Part shown: positions 52,592 to 64,000 of the stretch, piece by piece | Position numbering within the stretch: position 1 is the first letter of the stretch | Layout: each line of letters begins with the position of its first letter | Assembly: GCA_029379385.1 (NCBI GenBank) | Contig: CM055607.1 | Span: forward strand, 4,960,001-5,024,000 | Direction of reading: 5' to 3' | From: Quillaja saponaria | Taxonomy: Eukaryota > Streptophyta > Magnoliopsida > Fabales > Quillajaceae | Length of the DNA stretch: 64,000 nucleotides | Made by a program: the position numbers and the translations under genes | Notes under the pieces: model-generated | Database searches by the model: none | Seen by the model: only the letters and a program-made list of their open reading frames with translations | Told to the model about the DNA's origin: nothing

Positions 52592-52595
52592 TGCA

Positions 52596-54839
52596 ATGCC
52601 TGAACTAGCTATGGATGCATTCAATATGAATAGTATAGGAGATGAACCCAGTGGAAGTTACACGCCTCGTAAGGAAAGCTTTACTCAGCAAGGATCTCCC
52701 AGGAGTCCATGGAGTCCAAGGAGTCTTCAGAGTGACTCAATTGATCTGGCTATTGATGGGGCTGTTGACAACTCTATTGAGCAATTGTATAACAATGTCT
52801 GTGAAATGCAGAGTTCTGATCAGTCACCTTCAAGGGCTAGTTTTGGTTCATTTGGAGGGGAATCCAGGATTGACTCGGAACTACGCCAGCTTGTGGGTGA
52901 TATTCCAGAATTGGAGACTACAAAAGAGGTGGTCACAGAGAGTAAAGAGGAGTATAATGGCAATGATTTAACTCCAGAGAAAGAAAATGTGTCAACAGGT
53001 AAGAATTCTACAAAGAAATATGATAATGAAGCATCATCCAAATCAAGACCTACAAGCAATTCTTCCTATCAGAGGCCTCCAATTGATAACAGGCATAAAA
53101 AGAATTCAAGAAAACCAAATGCTGTTTCTCACATGAAGAAGCAAAGGAAACTTGCTTTGCTTGGGGCAAATTTTCGGAATGGGATTGGGGATGATGAGGT
53201 TGAATTAGATAACCGGGATCTTGGACCATTCTTACTTAAACAGACAAGGGAAATGATTTCTTCTGGTGAGAATCCCCAGACGGCACTTGACTTGGGTCTT
53301 CGAGCTCTGAAATCATTTGAGAAGCGTGCGGGTGAAAAACCCAATTTAGAATTGGTCATGTGTCTGCACATATTGGCAGCAATATATTGCAGTTTAGGCC
53401 AGTACAATGAGGCAATTCCTGCTCTAGAGCGCTCCATTGACATTCCAGTAATAGAGGATGGTCAAGATCATGCACTGGCCAAGTTTGCGGGGTGCATGCA
53501 GTTGGGTGATACTTATGCTATGCTGGGCCGGACCGAGAATTCATCAGTGTTCTATACAGCTGGTCTGGAAATCCAGAGACGAGTCTTGGGGGATATAGAT
53601 TTCGAGTTGGTGACACGTGTCGCTATGTGGCCGAGTCTCATGCTCAAGCATTGCAATTTGATGAGGCTGAGAATCTTTGTCAGATGGCTCTTGATATCCA
53701 TAGGGAGAACAGTTCTGCTTCCCTTGAAGAAGCAGCAGATAGGAGACTCATGGCACTTATTTGTGACTCAAAAGGAGATTATGAAGCTGCTCTTGAGCAT
53801 CATGTTTTAGCAAGTATGGCATTGGCAGCAAATGGCCAGGAAATAGATGTTGCTTCAATCGACTGCAACGTTGGTGACGCATATCTATCATTGGCACGTT
53901 ATGATGAAGCAGTCTTTGCATATCAGAAAGCACTCACTGTATTTAAGTTGCGCAGAGGAGAGAATCATCCGGCAGTAGCTTCAGTTTATGTTCATTTAGC
54001 TAACTTGTACAACAATACTGGGAAATTCAAGAATCAAAATCTTATTGTGATAATGCAATCAGAATTTTTGGGAAGCCTAACCTCGGAATCCCGTCAGAAG
54101 AGATTGCCAATGGCTTAATGGATGTCGCTGCTATCTATCAATCAATGAATGATTTGGAGCAGGCACTGAAGTTACTTAAGAAGGCTTTGAAGACATATGG
54201 TACTACCCCAGGTCAACAAGACACCATTGCAGGAATTGAGGCACAAATGGGGATCATTTACTATATGATGGGTAATTACTCATACTCTTATAATACCTTC
54301 AAGAGTGCAATTTCCAAGTTTCGTACAAGTGGAGAGAAGAAATCTGCCTTGCTTGGGATTGCTTTGAACCAAATGGGTCTTGCCTGCTTGCAGCGTTTTG
54401 CTATAAATGAGGCAGCTGACTTGTTTGAAGAAGCCAGGAGTATTTTGGAAAAAGAATATGGTCCATATCACACTGATACCTTAGGAGTCTACAGCAATCT
54501 AGCAGGCACATATGATGCAATGGGCAGGTATTACTCCCACTCATATTCCTGAATACATTATGCAGTAAGCCTACTTAGCATGCATCAGATTTTGATTGCT
54601 TATAATTATTTATTTTTTCCTTATCCATTTTGCACAGGTTGGATGATGCCATTGAAATTTTGGAACATATTGTTGGCATGAGAGAAGAGAAACTCGGAAC
54701 AGCATATCCTGATGTGGATTATGAGAAGCGGAGGTTGGTAGAGTTAATGAAAGAGGCTGGTAGGGATCGGAACAGGAAATCCAGATCCCTTGTAAGTCTT
54801 CTTGATGCCAGTTATGACAGCAATATTGAGGTTATGTAA
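52596..54839 (+). CDS. KLCR2: Kinesin light chain-related TPR protein, two 1-base deletions
   Basis: Coding exons are 52596-54527 and 54638-54839. With frame restored the product is about 711 residues. It has a disordered Ser/Pro-rich N-terminus (SPRSPWSPRSLQ), a Lys-rich stretch, then many tetratricopeptide repeats (LAAIYCSLGQYNEAIPALER, GDAYLSLARYDEAVFAYQKA, AIYQSMNDLEQALKLLKKAL, LAGTYDAMGRLDDAIEILEH). This is the KLCR/CMU family, which anchors cortical microtubules and supports straight delivery of cellulose synthase; KLCR2 (At3g27960) is the best match I recall. Two single-base losses break the frame: near 53600, after RRVLGDID, where the next frame resumes with RVGDTCRYVAESHAQ; and near 54031, after NNTGKFK, where a G is missing before AATCAAAATC. 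As written, translation from 52596 stops at 53810 (404 residues). Either a mutated allele or sequence errors. Confidence 0.9.
53600..53601 (+). other. Single-base deletion in KLCR (first)
   Basis: Upstream frame: QRRVLGDID. From TTCGAGTTGG the conserved reading (RVGDTCRYVAESHAQALQ) is one base earlier in phase. One missing base at the Asp-Pro/Leu-Arg junction explains it. Confidence 0.8.
54030..54031 (+). other. Single-base deletion in KLCR (second)
   Basis: AAATTCAAGAATCAAAATC should read ...AAGGAATCA... to encode FKESKSYCDNAIRIFGKP. A G has been lost from a GG pair. After it the frame runs cleanly into MDVAAIYQSMNDLEQ. Confidence 0.85.
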
Positions 54840-56462
54840 TACCGGTGTACTGGTGATGTATCATATGGAAGAAGTCCAAACTCCAAATAGAAGATTAGCT
54901 ATTGGATTGTTTATAATCTGGAAATTTAGAAGGTAAATAATATTAAATAAAAAAGGAGATTCTGGTTCTAATTGTTTATTAGTTGTATGTGTCAAAATCA
55001 GCAGTTGTTTTTCATTTTTAGTTGGACAGATGAAAGTTCGTATTCATTTCCCATTCTTCTTTGTACACTGGTGTAACTTAGTTTTCAGAAAGCAATAAAG
55101 AATTTATGAAACTTCTTTTTCTCTACTGGTACACCAAACCACCTATTAGAAAACTCAAACGTATCTGGCCACATACGAGATACTAGCTTGGTTATTCTCC
55201 CTAATTCATTGTAATGTACAGCTGCCATATGATGTACAAATAAGCTACACAAAAAAATAAGACAAATGGGGATGAGTTTTTCATTTCTTTTCTTGTTTCT
55301 TGTTGGGGACAGGGGAGTGTGGATTAGATTGTATGAATAAGATATTGGCGGTGATTCCCATCTTATCCCTCAACTTCTCATCATACAGCCCTCACGTTTA
55401 CTTTCTCTCTTTATCTTAAGAGAAAAAAAGAAAATGTCGTCCAATAGATGATCAAGATACTTATTCATATGTTGGTTCAGTGAACACTTGATAACCCAAG
55501 TTATAGATCATGAGCTTAAATCCATCAGCCAATTATGCGTTGCAAGGTTGAGAAAAGGACAGTCACTCAATGCACTAGTACTCTTGTTTCTAGTCAGTCA
55601 GATCAAATTTGAAACTGAACCGATGAAATGATTTTCCAGTACTCACTTAGATAACTACTTCCGACGTGGTTGCATTTGAATCCCAAAACAGGTTGCACAA
55701 GTATAAATCAGATCTTGATGGAGGAGTGTTGTATTGAAAGTACGAAAAGCAATTTGTAACTGAGGTTTAGCTTCTTCTAGTGGTACAGTTGCAATGGTTA
55801 ATCCTAGACTGCCATTGGAGTCTCAATGAATTTCTTCATACAACATATAATCAGTCAATGCCATTTTAACATCATTATCAAACTCAAAAAACTAAGTAAT
55901 GCAAGCAGATCAGAAGTGAGAGTAAGGGAAAAGGATGAGTTTCTATCTGATTCCACTTGATCAAGTATGGGAAATGCTAACTAAACAAGGAAAGGAATGA
56001 AGGGGAGTGCATTGTCATGATATGGAAAAGACATAAATTGATCCAAAACTGAGATATGATTCACGTGAAACAAGCCTGATTACTTCAGAATTTGACATTT
56101 ACGCACATCAAATGCTATGATAATCATACATAGACAAAGTTCACACAGTAACTATATATCTAACTCTAAAAAAATGGGCTTAATTGTATTGAGGAAACAT
56201 TGACTGATATAAATGTTAATTACACTATTATGAACATCCTTTTCCTTTTTCTTTAATAAAACCAATGAGTTAAGGGTAAAAAGAATTAATCAGAAACTTA
56301 CATGGGGTAGGAGAGGTATCATGATGAAAATTTGATGGTAGTCTGCTCATCTGCTATCAGACAATTTTTCCTAGCCAAAGATATAAAATTTCAATAGTAG
56401 ACTTCTTAAAGTATCTATTGATGTAATTATGGGAAGGAAATTATGTTCCTGCACAGCTGCAA
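54840..56462. other. Convergent 3' spacer, KLCR and AO
   Basis: About 1.6 kb between the KLCR stop and the stop of the minus-strand L-aspartate oxidase gene. Untranslated regions are expected at both ends. No gene is seen between them. Confidence 0.55.
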
Positions 56463-59400
56463 TTACAGATACATGGGCTCCTTGTGTAATTGTCGACAAC
56501 TCCATGTAGTGCTTACTGTGGAACTTGGGAAAATAATTGTTGGTAGCCTCTTACTTTCCTCCAGATGAGGAAAGTCAATTGTGTAATGTAGCCCACGACT
56601 CTCATGCCTAGCAAGGGCACTGCTGACCACCAGCTTTGCACAACAAAAAAGGTTTCTCATTTCACAAGCCTCAAGCCCCACCATTGTCGGCTCCCACCCT
56701 TGTCGAAACAGGTACTCCTCCCAATTAGCCTCTAACTCACCAATCTTTTGCTCTGCAGTTTCTAATCTTGTTGTTGACCGGACAATTCCCACATACCTCC
56801 ACATGATAGATTGCAATTCCTTCCTGAGTTTCCCTGTCTTTGTAACAATTTTGTGCATAATATCATTTCTCAGGGACACGGGTGCAACTGGCCTGCACCA
56901 CCAATTTGAAGCAGTCAAATCGAGGCTGGAGCTCTTCATGTGATCAATTGAAGGCTGGACAGCTCTCCTTGCAAAAACTAACGCTTCAAGCAATGAATTG
57001 CTAGCAAGTCGATTTGCTCCATGCAGACCTGTGCATGCTACCTCACCAGCTACAAAGAGTCCTTGCACGTTTGTCTCCCCTTGGAGCCCAGCACGAACTC
57101 CCCCACACATGTAATGAGCAGCAGGAACCACAGGAATTGGATGACGGGTTATGTCTACGCCATGCTGAAGACAGACTGTGGCAATGTTGGGGAAGTGGGA
57201 CAGTATTTTTTCCCTGGGCTTGTGACTTATATCAAGTAGGACATACTTCTCATTACGTTTTTTAAGCTGGTCATCTATGCTTCTTGCAACCACATCCCTG
57301 GGGGCAAGTTCTGCCCTCTCATCATACGTGGGCATGAACCTTTCCATGCTTAAATTATACAGGATGCCTCCATTACCCCTTACAGCTTCAGATATTAGAA
57401 ATGCATTTTCTCGTGGCTTGGTTGGTTTGATAGGAAGCCCTTCATCAGCTAAAGCAGTTGGGTGGAACTGCACAAACCTGAAAAAACAGTTATAAAACAA
57501 AATAAGAATTTTAAAATCTAACTATCACAGACATGGTTACTGAGGTGATACCGCATAAGTACTTTAATTTATTATTATTCTCATATTATTATTATTTTTC
57601 TGGGGAAATTTATTTGTTCAGTATAATTAGCCTGAGACACGAAAGAGTAATTCACACATGTGAAAACTGTGTATAACAGTTCACTCACTCCATGTTGGAA
57701 ATCACAGCCTGAGCCCGATGGGCCATAGCCATTCCATCTCCAGTGGCTACCTGAGAAAATATATTAGAAATGAGTCAAATGAAGAAGCATTTGTTTTACC
57801 GACTACCTAGCAGGTGTCAGTTATATAAGAAATTGACTTCTGATAATATGAAACTAGATTTGACAAATTATAAGTGGAAAATATTTCTACATCTAAAAGT
57901 CACAATTGAAAAGGATATGATGCACATACACACACAACACTGCAATGATTTTCATCATGAAGAATACAGGAGCCCTCAAATAGATATACAATTTTGAAAA
58001 ACCTGTGGCTAGCAATCTGTACATGCCATTCATGAGGTTGATGTTATAAAGCAGGAGTACGACAGTTCTCAACCTGAAGCATACAATTACAAATACATAC
58101 TTCTTTAGGACATATTGAAAGACTCTCATTTTAGATAGAAGGAATTTAAAACAATAATAATGTAACATGTAATATACTGATTAATATCTTTTGTTTACTC
58201 GCAGTTCTGAAAACTTTGATATAGAACACACATATGCAGCAGAAAAGTGAATTTCCCATGTGTTCTTTTTCTTTTCTTTTTTCATAAAGGAAACTTTATA
58301 AAATGTGCCCCTCCTTTTTATCAATATCAAATTACATACAAGTTCATAATGTAGGGGGCCTTCAATAAAAGAGAATCAAAAGAGTGAATGCCCATAGAAT
58401 AGGGCAGAAGTGTTTCTAGAATCCCACAGATGCTACCAAAACAAGGTTGATGTCATGAAGAAGGATTAGAAGAAAATCATTTTTCTCAAGATTAAATATC
58501 CTCCACTGATATAAGAAAAAAGCATTAAAATAAAAACTTAATCTGAGATACTTGTATACTTATAACATGGCAATGAGGATCCCATGATTTCACATGCAGA
58601 GAGCATAGAATTTCATAGTGCCATCATGAGACGTCTCTGAGAAGTGAGAGCAACAATTTTGTTATTATGGTTGGTCAACAACCAAATGATGAGGAGTTGA
58701 GGACACATAAAAAATGAGTCATTGGACTAGAGCAAATTAAATTGTCAGAAAGTTTATTCTTTTAAGTTTCTTTACCACATCATGCTTTCATATTGAGGAA
58801 ATCTATAAAATGGAAATAAGATCATCTCTTTTGCAGTAGATAAGTTGGCCAATCAAAAAAGGAGTTAATATATAGCACTTAACAAACATGACATGGTTTT
58901 ATCTAAGCTTTAGGGACAATTTAAAAGGGAAGATGAAAAGATACCCAATGACCTATGATCCTCCTTTTCTTTTGTTTCATGAGGTAAGAAAGAGAGTCAG
59001 GGCCCTAGCATAAAGTATTACCTATAACTGAAGTTAAGCTTAAGCAACAATAGAAAAACTGTAACTGAATTTGAAAACTGGAGTGCTCTTTTTTTCTTTT
59101 CCCAAAGTATTAAAACCAATAGCATTATGTAACTATATTATGCATTTCACACATGTTAAATCAATAATATTGTTCACATTGTGTTACTAATTTACCATTT
59201 TCACTTTTCAAATTACACATTTTCCGTTTAGAGAAATGAAATAAAAGGATCATATCAGGAAATTTTCGTGCTGATTCACATTCTCCGTCACGATATATAA
59301 GTTTTAAACTTTTAATATACTTATATACAAGATGCAGTATATAGGGAATTAGACAGTTTATGATGGATATTATTGAAAGAAGCCTACCAGGGGATTTGTA

Positions 59401-61369
59401 GTTGTAGGATAAGTATGTCCAGCCCCACCTGATGCTAGTAAAGTCACCTTTGAAATAAATCTTATCACCTGAAAACAAAAGAGATGAAGTTTCACAAATT
59501 ATATTCAAGGTTTTTTTGGGAAAAAATGAATTTCACGTAAGATTTATCAATAAATTCTTGTTTCACCTCTCGAGTTTCAGTATTTAGTGTGTCAACTCCA
59601 AGACAAACTGTATCAGAACCATCCTGCAAACCAGTACCCAAGTTTCTGTTATTTAATAATTATGAGGTTTTCCAAAAATGCTTGGGTCATACTTGGCCAA
59701 TGTCCTTCTCAAGAATAAACGTGAAATTCAAACTGTTTTTAAGTTTTCATCTTCTTTTTTCTTTTCTTTTTTCCTTGAGAATCATTCCAGGAAAAGCCAT
59801 CCCCAGCCAACAACTTGTAACATTTAATATATCAGGTCAAAATATCATTTCTCTACAAACAAAAGCCATGAATAATCGAACCTGACAAGTCAGCAGATCT
59901 ATCGCAAAATGGTGTTCAAAAACAGAGATATTAGGATCATTGACAACAGCCTCCAATAGAGCCCGCTCAATCTCCTTCCCAGTCATATCGGCAGCATGAA
60001 CAATTCTGTGATGAGAGTGGCCCCCCTCTCTTGTTAGATGCAAGTTCCCATCCTCCCCATGATCAAATGATGCACCCATAGCAATTAATTCTCTGATTCT
60101 ATCAGGTCCTTCTGTACAGACAACCTGGATAACATAGCTGAACTTAATAAAATCATCCAACAGTGAAGTACTGGTACATAAACTTGAATGTGATGGAAAT
60201 TGTCAAGGTGAACATAATCTACAAGTAGATAAGAAAATCTAGCACACAAAAAAGAATACATTAAACAATTACAGCAAAAATGTTGCTCTTCATTTCTATT
60301 TATTAGGAATTCACTATTTTTTGACTTCCAAGTAACAAAGGAATTTGAGAGGCCAATCAGTTATCAGATGGTTGCATTTCAAATCAATAGTACCTTTTCC
60401 ATGTTGTCTAATTGCTTAAACAGCTTCATTGATAGAAAGTGATATCAAGAAATCAAGAACACAAACATTCGGTTCAGGAAGTGTAAACAAGTTGAAATAT
60501 TGTTCCCAGAAACCCATGACACATTAATATGCTAAATGTTTTAAAAGCACAGCTCATCATCAAAATGAAAGATGCAGGGCAAACTTTTGATTTCAGGACA
60601 TACTCTAACAGTTTCCTCATCACACAGATAAGCTCCGGCCACAATGGTGTCCCTCATGTGACTCTCCACAGAATCTCTAGGGCACAGCACTGCACTAACA
60701 CCACCTTGAGCATAATTCGTGTTGCTCTCATGAGGCTCAGCCTTTGTTATCACAGCAACAGATCCATGTTTTGCAACTTCAAGAGCATAGCGGAGGCCAG
60801 CAACTCCACTTCCAATTACAGTAAAATCAAAATACTTTGTAGAACCATCTCTCATGCATGAAGAAACAATCGATCTAACGGGCTTCCAGTTCTCATACAT
60901 TTGAGATTTGGAAACGTTACATTTCTGAATCTGCAAAACCTTGGATCTCCCATTTGACCTGCAATTTTGTACCCGGCAAAGAAGATAAAACATCATAAAT
61001 TTAGTGAACTACAATAAGCCGCAATTTTAATACCAATCTGCAAATGTATTTGATAAATCCTTGCTGAATGCTACTTGCAACACTAGAATACAAAGGCAGC
61101 CACTGTATAGTTAATATATTTCTAGAACTTGTCTATCCCCATTTTCCAAGAAAAACTTGCTTAAAACATTTCAACTTATTATGAGATCTCCGTAAGGTAC
61201 AATAAATATAGATTACTCAAGATCTCAATAGGTACCATGAAAACTTTTTCTGTACGGATCTGTTTATTGGCACGTCAAAAACCCAGGAAGTTCTTCTACA
61301 GCCTTGTGCCTTACAGTCTGTCACTCCATAATGCAGTTTGCTGCTTCCAGAAGGTATGCAAGTTGTCAT
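56463..61369 (-). CDS. AO: L-aspartate oxidase, chloroplastic
   Basis: Seven exons, in gene order: 61236-61369, 60604-60958, 59882-60124, 59567-59623, 59388-59468, 57689-57750 and 56463-57477, giving 648 residues (Arabidopsis AO has 651 by my recollection). This FAD enzyme converts L-aspartate to iminoaspartate, the first step of NAD synthesis in plastids. The N-terminus (MTTCIPSGSSKLHYGVTDCK) fits a transit peptide and was assigned from phase and resemblance. Then come the FAD loop VIGSGVAGLRYALEVAKHG (G94, G96, G99), SNTNYAQGGVSAVLCP, GASFDHGEDGNLHLTREGGH, LASGGAGHTYPTTTNPLVAT, VQFHPTALADEG, the RGNGGILYN arginine, AAHYMCGGVRAGLQGETNVQ, GANRLASNSLLEALVFARRA and a C-terminal helical domain (ALEACEMRNLFCCAKLVVSS). 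All introns are GT-AG; the largest is about 1.6 kb. The gene is intact. Confidence 0.95.
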
Positions 61370-63113
61370 TGCAATGCTCTGCAGGGCCAGTAAGAGGAAA
61401 AGAATTACAACAGAACTCTTAATAAGAAACCTTCACTTCTTAGTTCAAACCTCAGTTTCCATACATTTTATGCAATTAGATAAACTCTGATCCAAAGACA
61501 ACTGTTACAGATGAACGAGAAAAAGAGGCTCAAACCTAGAAATGAAGTGTACTAATAACATCTAAATAAACTAGAAGAGATCTAAACAAAGTTAATATAG
61601 ACATGAAGAATAGATCTCTTTCGATTCCAAATGCATGCACTTTCTTTGCGTGTCAGAAAAATTCACCTCAACTTTGAACAACTTAATTACCTGATCAATT
61701 GAAGCTTGAAAGACTGACGAAGATAAGAAAGAACATGTTAAATTGTCAATATGTCATGCCAATACGGACCCCAAAACTTCAGTATATCTGGACTTCTTTA
61801 ATAGACAAGGATATTTTACTTGAATTGCTAATCCAATTGGAAAACAATTTCAAGTTCCATTCTTTGGCAATCAAAAGATGACAAAAAGAATCAAAGCAGG
61901 CAAGTTCTACTAGTGTTTATTAATAATAAGAACAACAATAAAGAGTTAAAAGAGAAGAGGTTGGATGCGGTTGTGTACAGAACAAAATTCAGTCTACAAG
62001 CCAACACATGTCCACCCACCATCCAAACAGAGGATTTCTCCTCACAGAAAACCAACATGAACTTGTTTTCACCAATCACAAACTTGGTGTCAACGTCAAA
62101 TCAAAACATTTTCAAGCCCAACCCACATTTCATAATGCATAAAAACATTGAATCAAAGTATCAAACAAATAGTCCTCGAACACTTACAAAGATTCTTCTT
62201 TTAATTCCACAGACTCTTTGCTGTAGACTAACTAAACCAAACCAATCTGAATCTGAATCTGGTCGTAGTGATTTTCAGAGAACTAAAAAACCCAATGAAG
62301 AAAAAGCAAAACAGGTATAGATATTCCAAGAATATTTGCTCATTAGTCATCAACGATTCAATATAAAAATTCTCAACTAGTGGGGTCTGGAAAAAGTAAA
62401 AGGAAATAGAGGGGAAGTAGAGCAAATAAAGATTCGATTTTTTAACTGAAAATATGAAAAATAAAAGTAAAAGAGAAGTGCGAGGGAAACCCTACATTCC
62501 CGAGGCGCCACACACAAGTTGGCTCCAGAAATGTCGTGTGGGTTCGCGCCAACACTGTCTTTGTGAGCTTTTTTTTTTTTTTTTTTTTCTGAATAGTCTT
62601 TGTGAGCTCTTGTTGTGTTTCCTTCTTCGTATAAATTCTTTACCATTGGTCCAGTCTATTTACAGTTTTTAATTTTCAACCATCTTTATCTTTAATCATG
62701 TTCAACAAGCACAAGTTTACTTTATTTTTTGAACGATTTATTATAGACAAAAAAAAATCATAATATCATAAAATATGCCACAATATGCATTTATTTAAAT
62801 TGAATAACACAAAATCATTACAAGATTTGTGAATTCACAAATACTTAGATTTTATGATAAAATTGATAGCATTAATCATATATCTTTATTTTTTTTTAAA
62901 CATGAGATAATGATAATATATTTATATGTCACTTTAATCAATGAAAATTGTTATTTTTTGTATGTGTATTAATCACGTGAAAGACAGTTCAAATTTGGTC
63001 AAAAAGAAAGGTATACAAAAAGGGACTAACAGTAAATTCATGATACTAGGCCTGATCTTCAAATGAATCCTACCCACCAATAAATTTCTTCTAGCAAAGG
63101 TAATAAGAAATTA
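61370..63113. other. AO upstream region and spacer
   Basis: Upstream side of the minus-strand AO gene. A poly-T run lies at 62570-62588. Short frames exist but none resembles a known protein. The AO 5' leader and promoter should lie in the first few hundred bases; no clear TATA box was picked. Confidence 0.45.
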
Positions 63114-63133
63114 GTATATATATATATATATAT
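63114..63133. repeat. TA microsatellite
   Basis: About ten TA units. Confidence 0.8.
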
Positions 63134-63639
63134 GGCTGACTTTATGGCTGCTAATAGTGGAGGACTGGCAGCCACTTGGATCAGCTCTTCGTGTTTTTTT
63201 TTTTTGGCCTGAAGCTCTTGTGGTTGAAATGGGTACTTTTTCAATATTCAATTAATCACCATCACCAATAAAAAATGGGTGACTAATTAATGAGTGGACA
63301 AAGGGGAGAAGGGTTTGTTTTTCTTCTTTGGTAAGAAGACAAATTGGATTCAGCATCTTGTGTGTGTACATTACTTTTTTGTGATGTGAATTAATGTGAA
63401 GCTTCTTAATGTGTGGTGGGAATAACAACAACATCATGCCATCTGGAGAATTTTTGAACAAATGGATCCAATTTCTAAAAATTATATTTAAATAATATAT
63501 TTAAAAATTTATTATTCACAAAGTTAAAAATTAGATTTTAAAAATATGATTTATCTCTCCTTGTCAGCACCCTCACTCTCTTCTCTCTCCACTTGTACAG
63601 TGTGTCAATGGATTACAAAATTAAATTTTATAAATTCAG
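63134..63639. other. Spacer, no gene seen
   Basis: A/T-rich with no exon or domain recognised. Confidence 0.5.
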
Positions 63640-64000
63640 TTTTTCAGTGATATTTGTATAAATTTGATTAATTATTTTGTATGATAATTTATGAAAAAAA
63701 AATTAAAATGTATGATAATTTTTTAATTTATAGTGTATGATATTTTTAAATTTATAGTATATGATATTTTTAAATTTATAGTGTATGATATTTTTAAATT
63801 TTAAAGTGTATGATAATTTTTAAATTTATAGTGTATTTTAAAATTTTAAAGTGTATGATAATTTTTAAATTTATAGTGTGTGATATTTTTTAAATTTAAA
63901 GTGTATGATAATTTTTTAACTTATAATATATGAATTTTTTTATTTTTTTATTTAAAATGTATGATATTTTTTAAAATTTATAATGTATAATATTTTTTAA
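63640..64000. repeat. A/T-rich tandem array, ~20-25 bp unit, cut by window end
   Basis: The unit TATAGTGTATGATATTTTTA, with variants (AAAGTGTATGATAATTTTTA), recurs a dozen or more times to the end of the window. Copies vary in length by a few bases, as in a minisatellite or satellite-like array. The array runs off the right edge, so its full length is unknown. Confidence 0.8.

Noticed and set aside
57770..58168. Overlapping frames inside the large AO intron
   Set aside because: No similarity to known proteins and no splice-consistent linkage; intronic noise.
63640..64000. Possible CRISPR-like or origin-type iteron array
   Set aside because: Units are contiguous, A/T-only in character and vary in length; best explained as a minisatellite.

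Overview
This is eudicot nuclear DNA. The genes are split by many short GT-AG introns, spacers are strongly A/T-rich with microsatellites and transposon remnants, and every product is a typical land-plant protein (SWEET transporter, lumenal cyclophilin CYP38, Raf-like kinase, mitochondrial formate dehydrogenase, ERA1, plastid L-aspartate oxidase). I cannot name the species. Exon models were built by hand from conserved protein sequence, splice sites and reading-frame phase. All of them close in frame except two genes that carry single-base indels.

Layout. 1-4100: A/T-rich spacer holding a ~1.65 kb element with two ~0.56 kb inverted arms. 4243-6843 (+): SWEET sugar transporter. 7639-11071 (+): CYP38. 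11884-16912 (-): Raf-like protein kinase, convergent with CYP38, with a 1-base insertion. 17-24 kb: mostly empty spacer with a decayed coding fragment near 23 kb. 24022-27301 (-): formate dehydrogenase, with a TRIM-like LTR fragment in an intron. 27.4-31.1 kb: A/T-rich spacer. 31117-36852 (+): farnesyltransferase beta subunit (ERA1), 14 exons including one GC-AG intron. 37.56-40.29 kb: transposon with degenerate terminal inverted repeats and a decayed plant-mobile-domain gene, ending about 20 bp before the TATA box of the next gene. 40390-42424 (+): enone/quinone oxidoreductase, followed by a broken tandem copy (43212-44128). 45367-47099 (-): zinc-finger/DEDDh exonuclease-like protein missing key catalytic residues. 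52596-54839 (+): kinesin-light-chain-related TPR protein with two 1-base deletions. 56463-61369 (-): L-aspartate oxidase. 61.4-64 kb: spacer ending in an A/T-rich tandem array.

The genes do not form one pathway. What links them is position: as I recall, several are neighbours or near-neighbours in Arabidopsis (CYP38 with the kinase; formate dehydrogenase with L-aspartate oxidase; KLCR2 with the exonuclease-like gene; ERA1 with an exonuclease-like paralogue). The window therefore looks like an ancestral gene order that Arabidopsis has split between duplicated segments. I found no undescribed multi-gene system. The points most worth checking are the catalytically degraded exonuclease, the transposon abutting a promoter, the long hairpin-forming repeat, and the three 1-base indels in otherwise conserved genes.
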